In this document: positions 1-8,720 of the stretch, piece by piece
How the letters are laid out: each line of letters begins with the position of its first letter
Position numbering within the stretch: the first letter of the stretch is position 1
From: an uncultured Christensenella sp.
Lineage (GTDB): Bacteria; Bacillota; Clostridia; Christensenellales; Borkfalkiaceae
NCBI GenBank assembly: GCA_910577375.1
Contig: CAJTLT010000001.1
Location: 1-54,857, forward strand
Direction: 5' to 3'
DNA: 54,857 nucleotides
Position numbers and translations under genes: made by a program
Notes under the pieces: generated by a model
The model's database searches: none
What the model was told of the DNA's origin: nothing
The model's input: only the letters and a program-made list of their open reading frames with translations

Positions 1-43
1 AAGCGCGCCGCGCGGCAAAAATGCCGCGCGGCGCGCTTTGTTT
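1..43. terminator. Strong intrinsic terminator hairpin
   Basis: A 17-bp GC-rich stem (1-17 with 22-38), a 4-nt loop and a T-rich tract at 37-43 on the plus strand. It would end a plus-strand gene lying left of the window and may also block transcription leaving the minus-strand amidase gene. Confidence 0.85.
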
Positions 44-59
44 AAAACGCCGTTATTTT

Positions 60-80
60 AAGCATATATGCGGGGCAATT
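60..80 (+). repeat. 21-bp intergenic motif, copy near amidase end
   Basis: AAGCATATATGCGGGGCAATT; related to 4232-4252 and 52482-52502. Positions 58-86 match 52480-52508 at 25 of 29 bases. Confidence 0.4.
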
Positions 81-769
81 TAACAATAGTAGCTTACCGC
101 ACCCTTAAAAATCGCATAAGCAAGCCGTTCCTGATAGTTTTCGGAAAGCAAATTTTTCTCGTCGTCGGCGTTGGATAAAAATCCGCATTCCACAATCACG
201 GAAGGATTGTCTGTGCATTTCAGCATATAATAATCTCCCGCCAAAGCTTCGTTTGGTTTAACGCCGTCGTTCAGCGTGTTTAATTCGGTCTGTATAAATC
301 CCGCAAGCAATTTTCCGCTCTCGCTTGACTTGTCAAAAAAAACCGTGCTCCCGCGCTTGGTGGGTATGGGGCAGAAATTCTGATGTATTGATATAACCAT
401 ATCTGCTTTCGCGGTCTGTATAATCTCCTTGCGCTTTTTCATATCGCGCATCTTGAAGCCGCTTGTGGAAAGTCCGTAAAGTCCGCCGTTGTTGTTTCTG
501 GTCAGCACAACCGAAAATCCGGCGTCCGTAAAACAGCTTTTAAGCTTCTTCGCAACCGAAAGATTTATATCGCTTTCTTTTGTGTCTGTCGTTATTCCGC
601 GCACGCCCGCGTCAATACCGCCGTGCCCCGCGTCTATAACTATAACCTTTTCGCTCGCCGCGTTTGCGGGCTTGGTCGCAAGTCCGCAGCAAATCCCTAT
701 AGTTGCGCCCACGGCGATAATCGCCGCAACCGCCAAAATAAAACTTTTCTTGAAAATTATTAATTTCAC
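80..769 (-). CDS. cwlD: N-acetylmuramoyl-L-alanine amidase (CwlD/Amidase_3 type)
   Basis: A 229-residue protein that should cut the bond between muramic acid and the stem peptide of peptidoglycan. One hydrophobic segment at about residues 9-31 is a signal peptide or anchor, so it acts outside the membrane. The Amidase_3 zinc ligands are visible: H49 in VIDAGHGG, E65 in KESDIN and H129 in SIHQN; the catalytic glutamate is E194 in VIVECGFLSN. Length fits the CwlD group, which in sporulators helps make cortex muramic-delta-lactam. That spore role is inferred from size and the other spore genes; a general autolysin is the alternative. It is transcribed away from mrnC. Confidence 0.8.
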   Translation of the reverse strand: MKLIIFKKSFILAVAAIIAVGATIGICCGLATKPANAASEKVIVIDAGHGGIDAGVRGITTDTKESDINLSVAKKLKSCFTDAGFSVVLTRNNNGGLYGLSTSGFKMRDMKKRKEIIQTAKADMVISIHQNFCPIPTKRGSTVFFDKSSESGKLLAGFIQTELNTLNDGVKPNEALAGDYYMLKCTDNPSVIVECGFLSNADDEKNLLSENYQERLAYAIFKGAVSYYC

Positions 770-788
770 GCTATATACTATGGAATAA

Positions 789-817
789 TTGCATTTTTTA
801 TGCTTTTATGGTAAAAT
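789..817 (+). promoter_or_regulatory. Promoter for the mrnC-rlmB-sigma-dnaX cluster
   Basis: TTGCAT (789-794), a 17-bp spacer and TAAAAT (812-817), about 38 bp upstream of mrnC in the divergent gap. This is a good match to a housekeeping sigma promoter. Confidence 0.6.
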
Positions 818-854
818 AAATTAATAAAAATAATCGCGGTAATTATTTTAAGAT

Positions 855-1247
855 ATGTCGGAATTTTTTACAACCGTTTCCGAAACGGAAGCAAGGAATA
901 TAAGCCCCGTAACGCTCGCGTTCGTCGGCGACGCAGTGTATACGCTTTTCGTAAGGCAAAATCTCGTTGCGGGTCACGATTATCCCACGGGCACTCTGCA
1001 AAAGCTTTCTTCGGCGGAAGTCTCCGCCCACGGACAGAACGCTTTGCTCGCCCGCATAGCTCCGCTCTTAACCGAAGAAGAGGCGGCTGTTTTCAAACGC
1101 GGGCGCAACGCGAAAAAGCCTACGCGCAGTAAAAACGCAACCGTTGCGGAATACAACAATTCCACGGGGCTCGAAGCTTTGATAGGTTATCTTTATCTCA
1201 TCGGCAACTACGCCAGACTTGAGGAACTTTTAAACGAGGAAAAATGA
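855..1247 (+). CDS. mrnC: Mini-ribonuclease III
   Basis: A 130-residue RNase III catalytic domain without a dsRNA-binding domain, as expected for Mini-III, which matures 23S rRNA ends in Firmicutes. Acidic catalytic residues are visible at D26 in FVGDAVYT and E107 in GLEALIGYLYL. The basic stretch KRGRNAKKPTRSKN is typical of the family. First gene of a tightly packed plus-strand cluster; its stop overlaps the rlmB start (ATGA), implying translational coupling. The mrnC-rlmB pairing is conserved in Bacilli and Clostridia. Confidence 0.92.
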   Translation: MSEFFTTVSETEARNISPVTLAFVGDAVYTLFVRQNLVAGHDYPTGTLQKLSSAEVSAHGQNALLARIAPLLTEEEAAVFKRGRNAKKPTRSKNATVAEYNNSTGLEALIGYLYLIGNYARLEELLNEEK

Positions 1248-1951
1248 AAACGGAAGGAAGAAACGCGGTTTTCGAACTTTTGAAAACCGAAAAAAACATA
1301 GATAAAATTTTAATTGAAAAGAACCCTCAGGGCTCGCTTACAAAAATCTTTGCCGAAGCAAGAAAAAAAGGCGTGCGCGTCCAGTTTGTCGATAAAAAAG
1401 TGCTCGATAAAGAAAGTATCGAGGGCAGACATCAGGGGGTCGTCGCCTTTTCCACCGACTACGAATATGCTCCGTTGGAAGAAATTCTTTCGTCGGCAAA
1501 CGGCAACGGACTTGTCGTTGTGTGCGACGGAATAGAAGACGTTCACAATCTCGGCTCCATAATCCGTGTCGCCGAATGCGCGGGGGCAAACGGCGTTATA
1601 ATTCCCGCTAATAAATCCGCAAGCGTAACCGAAGCGGTTATCCGCATTTCGGCGGGCGCGGCGGAACATATCAAAGTCGCAAAAGTAAATTCGCTTACCC
1701 GAACGGTTGAAGAACTGAAAAAAGCGGGGTATTGGCTATACGCGCTCGAAGCCGACGGAGAGGATATATATAAATCCGATTTAAGCGGCAACGTCGCTCT
1801 TGTAATAGGCGGGGAAGACAGCGGCGTAAGGCGCATAATACGCGAAAAATGCGATTATACTCTCGCATTGCCCTTGCACGGAAAGGTCAATTCGCTTAAC
1901 GCGTCCGTCGCGCTCGGCGTCGCCGTATATGAAGTAATAAGAAGAAGATGA
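1244..1951 (+). CDS. rlmB: 23S rRNA 2'-O-ribose methyltransferase, RlmB type
   Basis: A 235-residue SPOUT-class methyltransferase. The N-terminal substrate-binding domain covers about 1-75. The three SPOUT motifs follow: HNLGSIIR near 105-112, the IGGEDSG loop near 188-194, and VNSLNASVALGVAVYE near the C-terminus, which form the SAM-binding knot. It should methylate G2251 of 23S rRNA, although TrmH-family members without a proven target are common. It overlaps mrnC by 4 nt and the next gene by 4 nt, so all three are probably translated as a unit. Confidence 0.88.
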   Translation: MKTEGRNAVFELLKTEKNIDKILIEKNPQGSLTKIFAEARKKGVRVQFVDKKVLDKESIEGRHQGVVAFSTDYEYAPLEEILSSANGNGLVVVCDGIEDVHNLGSIIRVAECAGANGVIIPANKSASVTEAVIRISAGAAEHIKVAKVNSLTRTVEELKKAGYWLYALEADGEDIYKSDLSGNVALVIGGEDSGVRRIIREKCDYTLALPLHGKVNSLNASVALGVAVYEVIRRR

Positions 1952-2499
1952 ACAAAGAAAATCCCGTCGTTCTCGCCCGCACCGATAAGGCGGCGCAGGA
2001 ACGGCTACTCAACGAATACACGCCTCTCGTCAAGGCGATAGCCGCCCGCTTTTTTCTGCACGGCGGCGAACAGGACGACCTTGTTCAGGAAGGTATGGTC
2101 GGGCTGTATTCGGCAATAAACAATTTTACGGCGGGCGGCGCGAATTTTTCAACTTATGCGTACGCTTGCGTAAGAAACGCTGTTCTGGACGCGGTTAAAA
2201 AGAGCCGCGGCGCAAAATATTCCGCGCTTAACAACTTTGTTCCCATTGTGGAAATAGGCGGCGAAATTTCCCCCGACAGTCCCGAAGACGAAATAATCCG
2301 CCGTGAAAACCGCCGTGAATTTTTGCAGAAAATTTCTAAAAATCTTTCTTCGCTTGAATTTAAAGCGATAGTTATGCAGCTCGACGGTCTTAACGTGAGC
2401 GAAATTGCGGAAGCGCTCTCAAAACCGCAAAAAAGCGTATCCAACGCGCTTTCAAGGGCAAAAACCAAACTTGAAAAACTGTACTGTGAGGGAAACTGA
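1948..2499 (+). CDS. sigH: Sigma-70 family factor, SigH-like
   Basis: A 183-residue sigma factor. Region 2 (about residues 20-85) includes the core-binding run EQDDLVQEGMVGLYSAINNF and the -10 recognition helices near FSTYAYACVRNAVLDAVKK. Region 4 (about 130-180) has a helix-turn-helix within LNVSEIAEALSKPQKSVSNALSRA. Size and place directly after rlmB match sigH of Bacilli and Clostridia, the early-sporulation/transition-state sigma factor. The stop at 2497-2499 sits one base before the proposed dnaX start. The SigH assignment rests on context; another alternative sigma factor is possible. Confidence 0.75.
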   Translation: MNKENPVVLARTDKAAQERLLNEYTPLVKAIAARFFLHGGEQDDLVQEGMVGLYSAINNFTAGGANFSTYAYACVRNAVLDAVKKSRGAKYSALNNFVPIVEIGGEISPDSPEDEIIRRENRREFLQKISKNLSSLEFKAIVMQLDGLNVSEIAEALSKPQKSVSNALSRAKTKLEKLYCEGN

Positions 2500-2500
2500 T

Positions 2501-4222
2501 TTGGGTTATCTTGCGTATTACAGAATGTTCCGTCCGTCTGATTTCGACGGAGTCGTAAGGCAGGAGCATATAGTAAGAATACTTAAAAACCAGATTGCGG
2601 GCGATAAGGTCGGTCACGCTTATCTTTTTTGCGGGCCGAGAGGCACGGGTAAAACCACCCTTGCAAAAATCTTTGCCCGCGCAATAAACTGCGAAAACCC
2701 GCAAAACTCTTCTCCGTGCGGAAAGTGCGCGGTTTGCCGCGCGCTTGCGGAAGGCTCCAATCTTGATATTTCGGAAATAGACGCCGCGTCAAACAACGGC
2801 GTGGACGAAATGCGCGATTTAAGGGAGAAGGTGCAATATCCTCCGGTTGCGGGCAAATATAAAGTCTATATAATCGACGAGGTGCATATGCTCACTCCGT
2901 CGGCGTTCAACGCGGTTTTAAAAACTTTGGAAGAACCTCCCCGCCACGCAGTGTTCATACTCGCCACTACCGAACCGCAGAAAATCCCCGCAACAATACT
3001 TTCGCGCTGTATGCGGTTCGATTTCAAATTAATCCCGCAGGAAGATTTGGAAGAACTCATAAAATCCGTTTTTGAAAAGACGGGCAAAGAATACGAACCT
3101 GCCGCCGTTGCGGCGATAGCAAGGGCAGGCGCGGGCAGCGCGAGAGACAGTCTTTCGATTGCCGATATGTGCGCCTCGTATTCGCGCGGCAAACTCACTT
3201 ACGACGACGTCAATGCGGTGCTGGGAAGCGCCGATTGGTCAAAAGTCGCAGATATATGCGGTCGTATTCTCAACGAGGACACAAACGGCGCGTTGACGAC
3301 GGCAGAACAAATTCTTGCAACGGGAAAGGGCGTCGGGGTTCTGATTAAAGATATGCTGTCGTTTTTAAACGACTGTATGATAGTAAAGGTATGCAGAACC
3401 GCGCGGGAAATAGTTAACCTTCCTGAAGAAACTTATAAAAAGATAGAAGAGGTTGCCGCCGTTGCGGACGGACATAAACTTTTGAGAGTAACGGAAATTC
3501 TTTCAAAAGCGGAAACCGATATGCGCTTTTCGACAAACGGCAGAATAACTTTGGAAACGGCTGTTTTAAAGGCGTCTATGCCGCAGAGCGATTATAATAT
3601 CGACGCGCTTATAGGCAAAATAAACGCGTTGGAACGTAAAATATCCGAAGGAATAAAAGTAGAAATTTCAAAGTCTGCCCCGCAACCGCAAACGGAAAAA
3701 TCCGTCCAAAAAGAAAAAACGGCTACCTTTGAGGAAATCGAAACGCCGTCCGTTAAAATTGAACACGAAAACAAACCGAAAAATGTACTGCTTGCCGACG
3801 ACGTAGGCGAAAATCCTTTCGAGGCTCCGCCCAAAAAAACGGAAGAGGCAGTCCAGCCGCAGCTTTTCGATGATTATAAACTCGCATCTGCGCCTGTCGG
3901 AGTCGTTGCGGATAAAACAAAGGTGTTTGCAAAATTTATAAAAGCATTGCGCACAACTCATAAAAATGCGATTTTGTTTACTCTGTGTATGGATTTGGAC
4001 AATACTTTCGAGGGCGATAAATTTATATTGCTCACGGAAAGCGAAGCCGTTTTAAAATCAATAAACCGCGCAGACAACGCAAAATTTGTTTCCGATGTGC
4101 TTTTGGAACTCGGCGTAACCGATTATGAAGTGCGTTTCAGACCGCGCGGCGAAACGGATTACGAAAAGGCAATGCGCGAACTGAAAGAAAATTTCAGCGG
4201 CGCCGATATTAAAGAAAAATAA
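2501..4222 (+). CDS. dnaX: DNA polymerase III subunit gamma/tau
   Basis: A 573-residue clamp-loader ATPase. I chose the TTG at 2501 because a GAGGG Shine-Dalgarno lies 8 nt upstream and the product then begins with the usual LxYLAxYRxFRP; an in-frame GTG at 2486 is a second choice. Walker A is GPRGTGKT at 45-52, followed by a zinc module with paired cysteines (CGKCAVC), Walker B IIDEVH and sensor-1 ILATTEPQKIP. The variable lysine/proline-rich tau region lies after about residue 390. The frame also continues upstream inside the sigma gene, but that extension has no family match. Followed by ybaB and recR as in most Firmicutes. Confidence 0.93.
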   Translation: MGYLAYYRMFRPSDFDGVVRQEHIVRILKNQIAGDKVGHAYLFCGPRGTGKTTLAKIFARAINCENPQNSSPCGKCAVCRALAEGSNLDISEIDAASNNGVDEMRDLREKVQYPPVAGKYKVYIIDEVHMLTPSAFNAVLKTLEEPPRHAVFILATTEPQKIPATILSRCMRFDFKLIPQEDLEELIKSVFEKTGKEYEPAAVAAIARAGAGSARDSLSIADMCASYSRGKLTYDDVNAVLGSADWSKVADICGRILNEDTNGALTTAEQILATGKGVGVLIKDMLSFLNDCMIVKVCRTAREIVNLPEETYKKIEEVAAVADGHKLLRVTEILSKAETDMRFSTNGRITLETAVLKASMPQSDYNIDALIGKINALERKISEGIKVEISKSAPQPQTEKSVQKEKTATFEEIETPSVKIEHENKPKNVLLADDVGENPFEAPPKKTEEAVQPQLFDDYKLASAPVGVVADKTKVFAKFIKALRTTHKNAILFTLCMDLDNTFEGDKFILLTESEAVLKSINRADNAKFVSDVLLELGVTDYEVRFRPRGETDYEKAMRELKENFSGADIKEK

Positions 4223-4231
4223 CGTTAATTA

Positions 4232-4252
4232 AAGCATATCCGCGGGGTAATT
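4232..4252 (+). repeat. 21-bp intergenic motif, copy upstream of ybaB
   Basis: AAGCATATCCGCGGGGTAATT in the dnaX-ybaB gap, ahead of the ybaB RBS. Related to copies at 60 and 52482. Confidence 0.4.
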
Positions 4253-4278
4253 CCCGCAAAGGTTAAAGGAGGAACTCA

Positions 4279-4638
4279 ATGGCAGGATTTAAAGGCGGAA
4301 TGGGCAATATGCAGAATCTCATGCGCGAAGCCCAGAAAATGCAGGAACAAATGCAGGAAGCGGATAAAGAGCTTGAAGACCTTGAAGTAGTCGGGCTTTC
4401 CGGCGGCGGAGAAGAAGGCGACGAAACGGTTGTCGTATATATGAACGGCAAAAAAATCATAAACGGCATTGAATTCGGCAGCAAGCTTTCGCAAATCGTC
4501 GATATATCGGATGAAGAAGACGTGGAAATGCTTGAAGACTTGATTATGGCGGCTATAAACGACGGATATAAAAAAGCGGACGAACTTTACGATGAAAAAA
4601 TGGGTCCTTTCGCAAAAGCCGGCAAAGGGATGTTTTAA
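4279..4638 (+). CDS. ybaB: Nucleoid-associated protein, YbaB/EbfC family
   Basis: A 119-residue protein with a methionine/glutamine-rich amphipathic N-terminal helix (about residues 8-35) and the family core EDLEVVGLSGGGEEGDETVVVYMNG. It forms DNA-binding dimers in other bacteria. Strong RBS AAAGGAGG 9 nt upstream. Lies between dnaX and recR, the standard order, and its stop abuts the recR start with no gap. Confidence 0.92.
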   Translation: MAGFKGGMGNMQNLMREAQKMQEQMQEADKELEDLEVVGLSGGGEEGDETVVVYMNGKKIINGIEFGSKLSQIVDISDEEDVEMLEDLIMAAINDGYKKADELYDEKMGPFAKAGKGMF

Positions 4639-5229
4639 ATGGAAGTATTCATAGAACCTATCGGGCGGCTTATAAACGAATTTTCAAAGCTTCCGGGGGT
4701 CGGCAAAAAAACGGCGCAACGCTATGCGTATAAAATTATCGGCATGACCGACGCAGAGGCAAAAGAATTCGCAGACGCCGTAATATACTGCAAACAACGC
4801 GTAAAATACTGTAAGGTTTGCGGCAATTTTACCGAAGAGCAGACTTGCGCAATCTGTAAAACGCGCCAGCCCGTTTCCATTTGCGTGGTCAAAGAACCCA
4901 AAGACGTTATCGCTATGGAAAAGCTCCACGAATTCAAAGGCGTATACCACGTTTTGCACGGCGTAATCAGCCCTATGGACGGAATAGGTCCCAACGATAT
5001 CCGCATAAAAGAACTGCTTGCGCGCATCAACGGCGACGTTCAGGAAGTGATTATGGCTACAAATCCCGACGTCGAAGGCGAGGCTACCGCAATGTATATC
5101 GCAAAGCTGTTAAAGCCTTTGGGCGTTAACGTAACCCGCCTTGCCCACGGAATTCCCGTCGGCGGCGAGTTGGAGTATACCGACGAAGTCACGTTATCAA
5201 GGGCTTTTACAGAAAGAAAAAGCATATAA
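4639..5229 (+). CDS. recR: Recombination mediator protein RecR
   Basis: A 196-residue protein of normal family length. A helix-hairpin-helix is at about 12-30 (LPGVGKKTAQRYAYKI), a C4 zinc finger at about 56-72 (CKVCGNFTEEQTCAIC), and a Toprim domain follows with VVKEPKDVIAMEK and the TNPDVEGEAT loop. RecR works with RecF/RecO to load RecA onto SSB-coated gapped DNA. It directly follows ybaB, implying co-expression with dnaX. Confidence 0.95.
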   Translation: MEVFIEPIGRLINEFSKLPGVGKKTAQRYAYKIIGMTDAEAKEFADAVIYCKQRVKYCKVCGNFTEEQTCAICKTRQPVSICVVKEPKDVIAMEKLHEFKGVYHVLHGVISPMDGIGPNDIRIKELLARINGDVQEVIMATNPDVEGEATAMYIAKLLKPLGVNVTRLAHGIPVGGELEYTDEVTLSRAFTERKSI

Positions 5230-5279
5230 GCACAGCTTTTTGCGGCGGTATCACAAATCAAACAAAAAGGAATTCTTCT

Positions 5280-6272
5280 ATGTTGAAAATAAGCGTTTTA
5301 GGCTGCGGGCGCTGGGGCTCGTTCATTGCATGGTATCAGGCGACCGTACTTAAAAACAAAGTAATAAGCTGGGGACCGGAGGGGGAATATTCCTACGAGG
5401 TTTTAAAAACAACGGGCAAAAACGAATACGTTGCTCTGGATAAATCTATAGAACTCACGTGCGATTTACAGCACGCGGTGTCCGCAAGCGATATTATCAT
5501 AATTTCCATTTCGGCGCAGGGCTTGCGCGGATTTATGAAAAAGGTTTCGGCGTGCGGAATAAAAGATAAAATCTTCGTTCTTTGTATGAAGGGCATAGAA
5601 GAAACCTCTGGCAAACGTCTTTCGGAGGTAATGATTGAAAGCGGCGTCGATAAAAACAAAATCGCCGTTTGGGTAGGTCCGGGGCATATTCAGGCTTTCA
5701 CGCAGGGAATACCCAACTGTATGATTATAGACAGCTGCTCCGAAGACCTCAAAAAATTTATCGCCGATAATTTCAAAAGCAATTTAATCCGTTTTTATTA
5801 CGGCAACGACATAGTCGGGTCGGAAATCGGCGCGGCGGCAAAAAACGTTCTCGGCATTGCCGCTGGCGTCCTCGACGGAAGCGGTTACGTAAGCTTAAAA
5901 GGTCCTCTTATGGCGCGCGGCGCATACGAAGTGGGCAAATTAATTCAGGCGATGGGCGGGAAGTTCAGCTCCGCTTACGGGCTTGCGCACCTCGGCGATT
6001 ATGAAACAACTTTGTTCTCGGAATTTTCGCATAACCGCCGCTACGGAGAAATGATGGCAAAAGGCAACAAGTTCGAAAAGCTCGCCGAAGGCGTTATGAC
6101 GGCAAAAGCAATGAAAGAGCTTGGTGATAAATTCGGAGTGGAACTCCCCATTACAAACGCAGTTTACGAAGCTTGTTTCCATTCACATGTATTTGAGGGC
6201 GGAGACGGCACGAAAACGTGTATGCAGATAATTCTCAAATTGTTTGAACGTCAGACAAAGAGCGAATTTTAA
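5280..6272 (+). CDS. gpsA: NAD(P)-dependent glycerol-3-phosphate dehydrogenase, divergent
   Basis: A 330-residue protein with an N-terminal Rossmann fold (LGCGRWGSFIAW, residues 6-17) and the C-terminal helical substrate domain (IGAAAKNVLGIAAG with the conserved Lys, then LAHLGDYETTLFSEFSHNRRYG). It should reduce DHAP to sn-glycerol-3-phosphate for phospholipid synthesis. The usual GPSHAEEV-type loop reads GPGHIQAF and the LGDLxxTCTS stretch reads LGDYETTLFS, so it is a divergent branch; a related opine- or octopine-type dehydrogenase cannot be fully excluded. Separated from recR by 50 bp, with AAAGGA as RBS. Confidence 0.75.
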   Translation: MLKISVLGCGRWGSFIAWYQATVLKNKVISWGPEGEYSYEVLKTTGKNEYVALDKSIELTCDLQHAVSASDIIIISISAQGLRGFMKKVSACGIKDKIFVLCMKGIEETSGKRLSEVMIESGVDKNKIAVWVGPGHIQAFTQGIPNCMIIDSCSEDLKKFIADNFKSNLIRFYYGNDIVGSEIGAAAKNVLGIAAGVLDGSGYVSLKGPLMARGAYEVGKLIQAMGGKFSSAYGLAHLGDYETTLFSEFSHNRRYGEMMAKGNKFEKLAEGVMTAKAMKELGDKFGVELPITNAVYEACFHSHVFEGGDGTKTCMQIILKLFERQTKSEF

Positions 6273-6520
6273 AAATAAAAAATAAATTTACGTTATTCCC
6301 GCGATGCTTTTATGTATCGTTTATTGTTTCCTTGCCGTCGGCGTTGTCTCGGATTGGGTGCGGATTTCGCATAATGAATGAACCGCTTGCCCGCAGGTAT
6401 CAAAAACCGAAGATATCAAAAATAAGATAAAGTGACTTTTACCGAATGCCGCGGGCTTTTTATAAAACGTAAAATTATAGAATAATTGTTTAAAAATTTT
6501 TTAATATATGAGGCACAAAC
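6273..6520. other. Intergenic gap gpsA-typA
   Basis: About 250 bp without a convincing gene. A 25-codon open frame from 6304 has a hydrophobic start but no Shine-Dalgarno site, so I do not call it. An AT-rich tract at 6465-6510 probably holds the typA promoter, but no clear consensus is visible. Confidence 0.4.
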
Positions 6521-8350
6521 TTGATTAGAAACGATTTAAGAAACGTTGCGATAATCGCACACGTAGACCACGGTAAAACAACGCTTGTAGACGCAATGTT
6601 AAAGCAAAGCCACACTTTCCGCGACAACCAGGCGGTTGAAGAGCGCGTAATGGACAGCAACGCGATAGAGCGCGAACGCGGTATAACAATTCTTGCAAAA
6701 AACACTTCGATTAATTATAAAGGCGTAAAAATAAACGTGGTGGACACGCCGGGTCACGCAGACTTTTCGGGCGAAGTAGAGCGCGTAATGATGATGGTCA
6801 ACGGCGTTCTCGTGCTTGTCGACGCGGCGGAGGGACCCATGCCCCAAACGCGTTTCGTTATGCAAAAAGCGCTTGAAATGGGTCACCGCTTAATCATAGT
6901 CGTAAATAAAATCGACCGTCCCGACGCAAGGCTCAACGAAGTGCAGGACGAAATTCTGGAACTTCTTCTCGAACTCGACGCGTCAGACGACCAGCTTATG
7001 TCGCCCGTAGTATGGTGTTCGGGCAGAGACGGCACGGCCACGCTCGATTTAAACGATAAAGGCAAAGATTTAACCCCTCTTTTCGAAACCATTCTTTCCC
7101 ATATCCAGCCTATGGAGGCGGATACCGAGGGCGCAACACAGGTTTTGGTTTCGTCTATCGACTATAACGAGTACGTCGGGCGTATAGGCATAGGCAGAAT
7201 AGAACGCGGAGAAGTAAAACAAGGTCAAGCCGTAACCGTCTGCAACTATAACAATCTTCAGCTTAAAAACAACGGTAAAATCGTAAATTTATACCAGATA
7301 GAAGGCTTGAACCGCGTCCCCTGCGAAAGCGCGAAAGCGGGCGACATAGTTTGCTTTTCGGGACTTGAAAAAATCAATATAGGCGATACGGTCTGCGCAA
7401 CCGACTGTGTCGAACCTCATAAATTCGTAAAAATCACAGAACCGACCGTTGAAATGACTTTCTCCGTCAACGACAGCCCTTTTGCCGGCAAAGAGGGAAA
7501 AATGGTCACAACCCGCCATCTGCGCGAAAGGCTTTTCAAAGAGCTTTTAAAAGACGTTTCGCTCCGTGTCGAAGAAACGGGCTCGGCGGACAGCTACCGC
7601 GTCTGCGGCAGAGGCGAAATGCACCTCTCGATTCTGATAGAAAATATGCGCAGAGAGGGCTACGAATTTCAGGTTTCAACGCCGCGCGTAATGTATAAAG
7701 AAATAGACGGCGTAAAATGCGAGCCTATGGAAAGGCTCATAGTCGACGTTCCAGACGACGCTACGGGCGCGGTGTTCCAGAGTATGGGCAACCGCAAGGG
7801 CGAGCTTTTGCATATGAGCGCAATCGGCTCGCGCACGCGCCTTGAATTTATAATTCCCGCCCGCGGACTTTTCGGCTACAAATCCGAATTCTTAACCTCT
7901 ACCAAGGGCGAGGGCGTAATGAGCAGCGTTTTCTTTGAATATCAGCCTTATAAAGGCGAATTGCAAAGGCGCAGCACGGGGTCTTTAATCGCCTTTGAAA
8001 CGGGCGAAGCCGTAACTTACGGTCTTTTCAACGCGCAGGGCAGAGGAACTTTGTTTATCGGCGCGGGCACTCCCGTATACGAGGGTATGATTGTAGGCGA
8101 AAGCCCCAAAAGCGAAGATATCAACGTAAACGTATGCAAAACGAAACATCTCACAAACACCCGTTCAAGCGCCAGCGACGACGCGCTCAGGTTAATCACC
8201 CCTAAAAAAATGAGCCTTGAAGAGTGCCTCGAATTTATCGGCGACGACGAACTTCTGGAAGTAACTCCTAAAAATATCCGCGTGCGCAAACGTATTCTGG
8301 ATAGCGAACTTCGCGCCAAAGCCCGCGCAAAAGAGAGAAAAGGCGAATAA
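6521..8350 (+). CDS. typA: Ribosome-associated GTPase TypA/BipA
   Basis: A 609-residue translational GTPase that binds the 70S ribosome and aids 50S assembly under stress. G motifs are clear: AHVDHGKTT (G1), RGITI (G2), DTPGHADF (G3), NKIDRP (G4). EF-G-like domains II, III and V follow, then the BipA-specific C-terminal domain with IPARGLFGYKSEFLTSTKGEG. The start is a TTG at 6521 with GAGG about 9 nt upstream; no ATG in this frame gives a better N-terminus. A short-loop terminator follows at 8375. Confidence 0.94.
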   Translation: MIRNDLRNVAIIAHVDHGKTTLVDAMLKQSHTFRDNQAVEERVMDSNAIERERGITILAKNTSINYKGVKINVVDTPGHADFSGEVERVMMMVNGVLVLVDAAEGPMPQTRFVMQKALEMGHRLIIVVNKIDRPDARLNEVQDEILELLLELDASDDQLMSPVVWCSGRDGTATLDLNDKGKDLTPLFETILSHIQPMEADTEGATQVLVSSIDYNEYVGRIGIGRIERGEVKQGQAVTVCNYNNLQLKNNGKIVNLYQIEGLNRVPCESAKAGDIVCFSGLEKINIGDTVCATDCVEPHKFVKITEPTVEMTFSVNDSPFAGKEGKMVTTRHLRERLFKELLKDVSLRVEETGSADSYRVCGRGEMHLSILIENMRREGYEFQVSTPRVMYKEIDGVKCEPMERLIVDVPDDATGAVFQSMGNRKGELLHMSAIGSRTRLEFIIPARGLFGYKSEFLTSTKGEGVMSSVFFEYQPYKGELQRRSTGSLIAFETGEAVTYGLFNAQGRGTLFIGAGTPVYEGMIVGESPKSEDINVNVCKTKHLTNTRSSASDDALRLITPKKMSLEECLEFIGDDELLEVTPKNIRVRKRILDSELRAKARAKERKGE

Positions 8351-8374
8351 AAACCTTTTTCGAATCATATAATT

Positions 8375-8401
8375 AACCACTCTGGAAAGAGTGGTTTTTT
8401 T
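8375..8401 (+). terminator. Intrinsic terminator after typA
   Basis: AACCACTCT-ggaa-AGAGTGGTT stem-loop with a T tract, 24 bp after the typA stop and just before the yabP RBS. Read-through could link typA to yabP. Confidence 0.85.
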
Positions 8402-8413
8402 GTGAGGTGCATT

Positions 8414-8665
8414 ATGGAAGAAGGTCACAATTTAAGCGTCGAACAGTGCAAAAGGATAACGGCTACGGCGATAACCGCGGTAGACGCGTTTTCGGATAAA
8501 CAGATACTTTTAAGCTACGCGGGCGGAAGAATTTCCGTAAACGGCTCGGGAATGAAGATAGTAAACTTTTCGAAAACAAGCGGCGCGTTCTGCGCAACGG
8601 GTGAAATTTACGGCGTAAAATATACGCAAAAGGGCGGCAGTCTGCGCCAGAAGCTGTTTAAATAA
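8414..8665 (+). CDS. yabP: Sporulation protein YabP
   Basis: An 83-residue protein of the YabP/YqfC family, needed for spore coat/cortex development in B. subtilis. The start at 8414 is chosen because GAGGTG lies 5 nt upstream; an ATG at 8402 would sit inside the terminator. The C-terminal half (KQILLSYAGGRISVNGSGMKI...SGAFCATGEIYGVKY) carries the family's glycine-bounded beta pattern. Followed by yabQ and a divIC-type gene as in Bacillus. Confidence 0.8.
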   Translation: MEEGHNLSVEQCKRITATAITAVDAFSDKQILLSYAGGRISVNGSGMKIVNFSKTSGAFCATGEIYGVKYTQKGGSLRQKLFK

Positions 8666-8720
8666 TAAATCGGCTGCGTCTGCTTGCGCTCTTGCAAAAA
8701 CAATTTAACGGTTCGGATTT

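Noticed and set aside
489..788. 99-codon plus-strand frame over the amidase gene
   Set aside because: Runs opposite to a clear amidase gene, lacks an RBS and is hydrophobic only because of reversed codons.
6304..6381. 25-codon frame between gpsA and typA
   Set aside because: No RBS and no coupling to neighbours.
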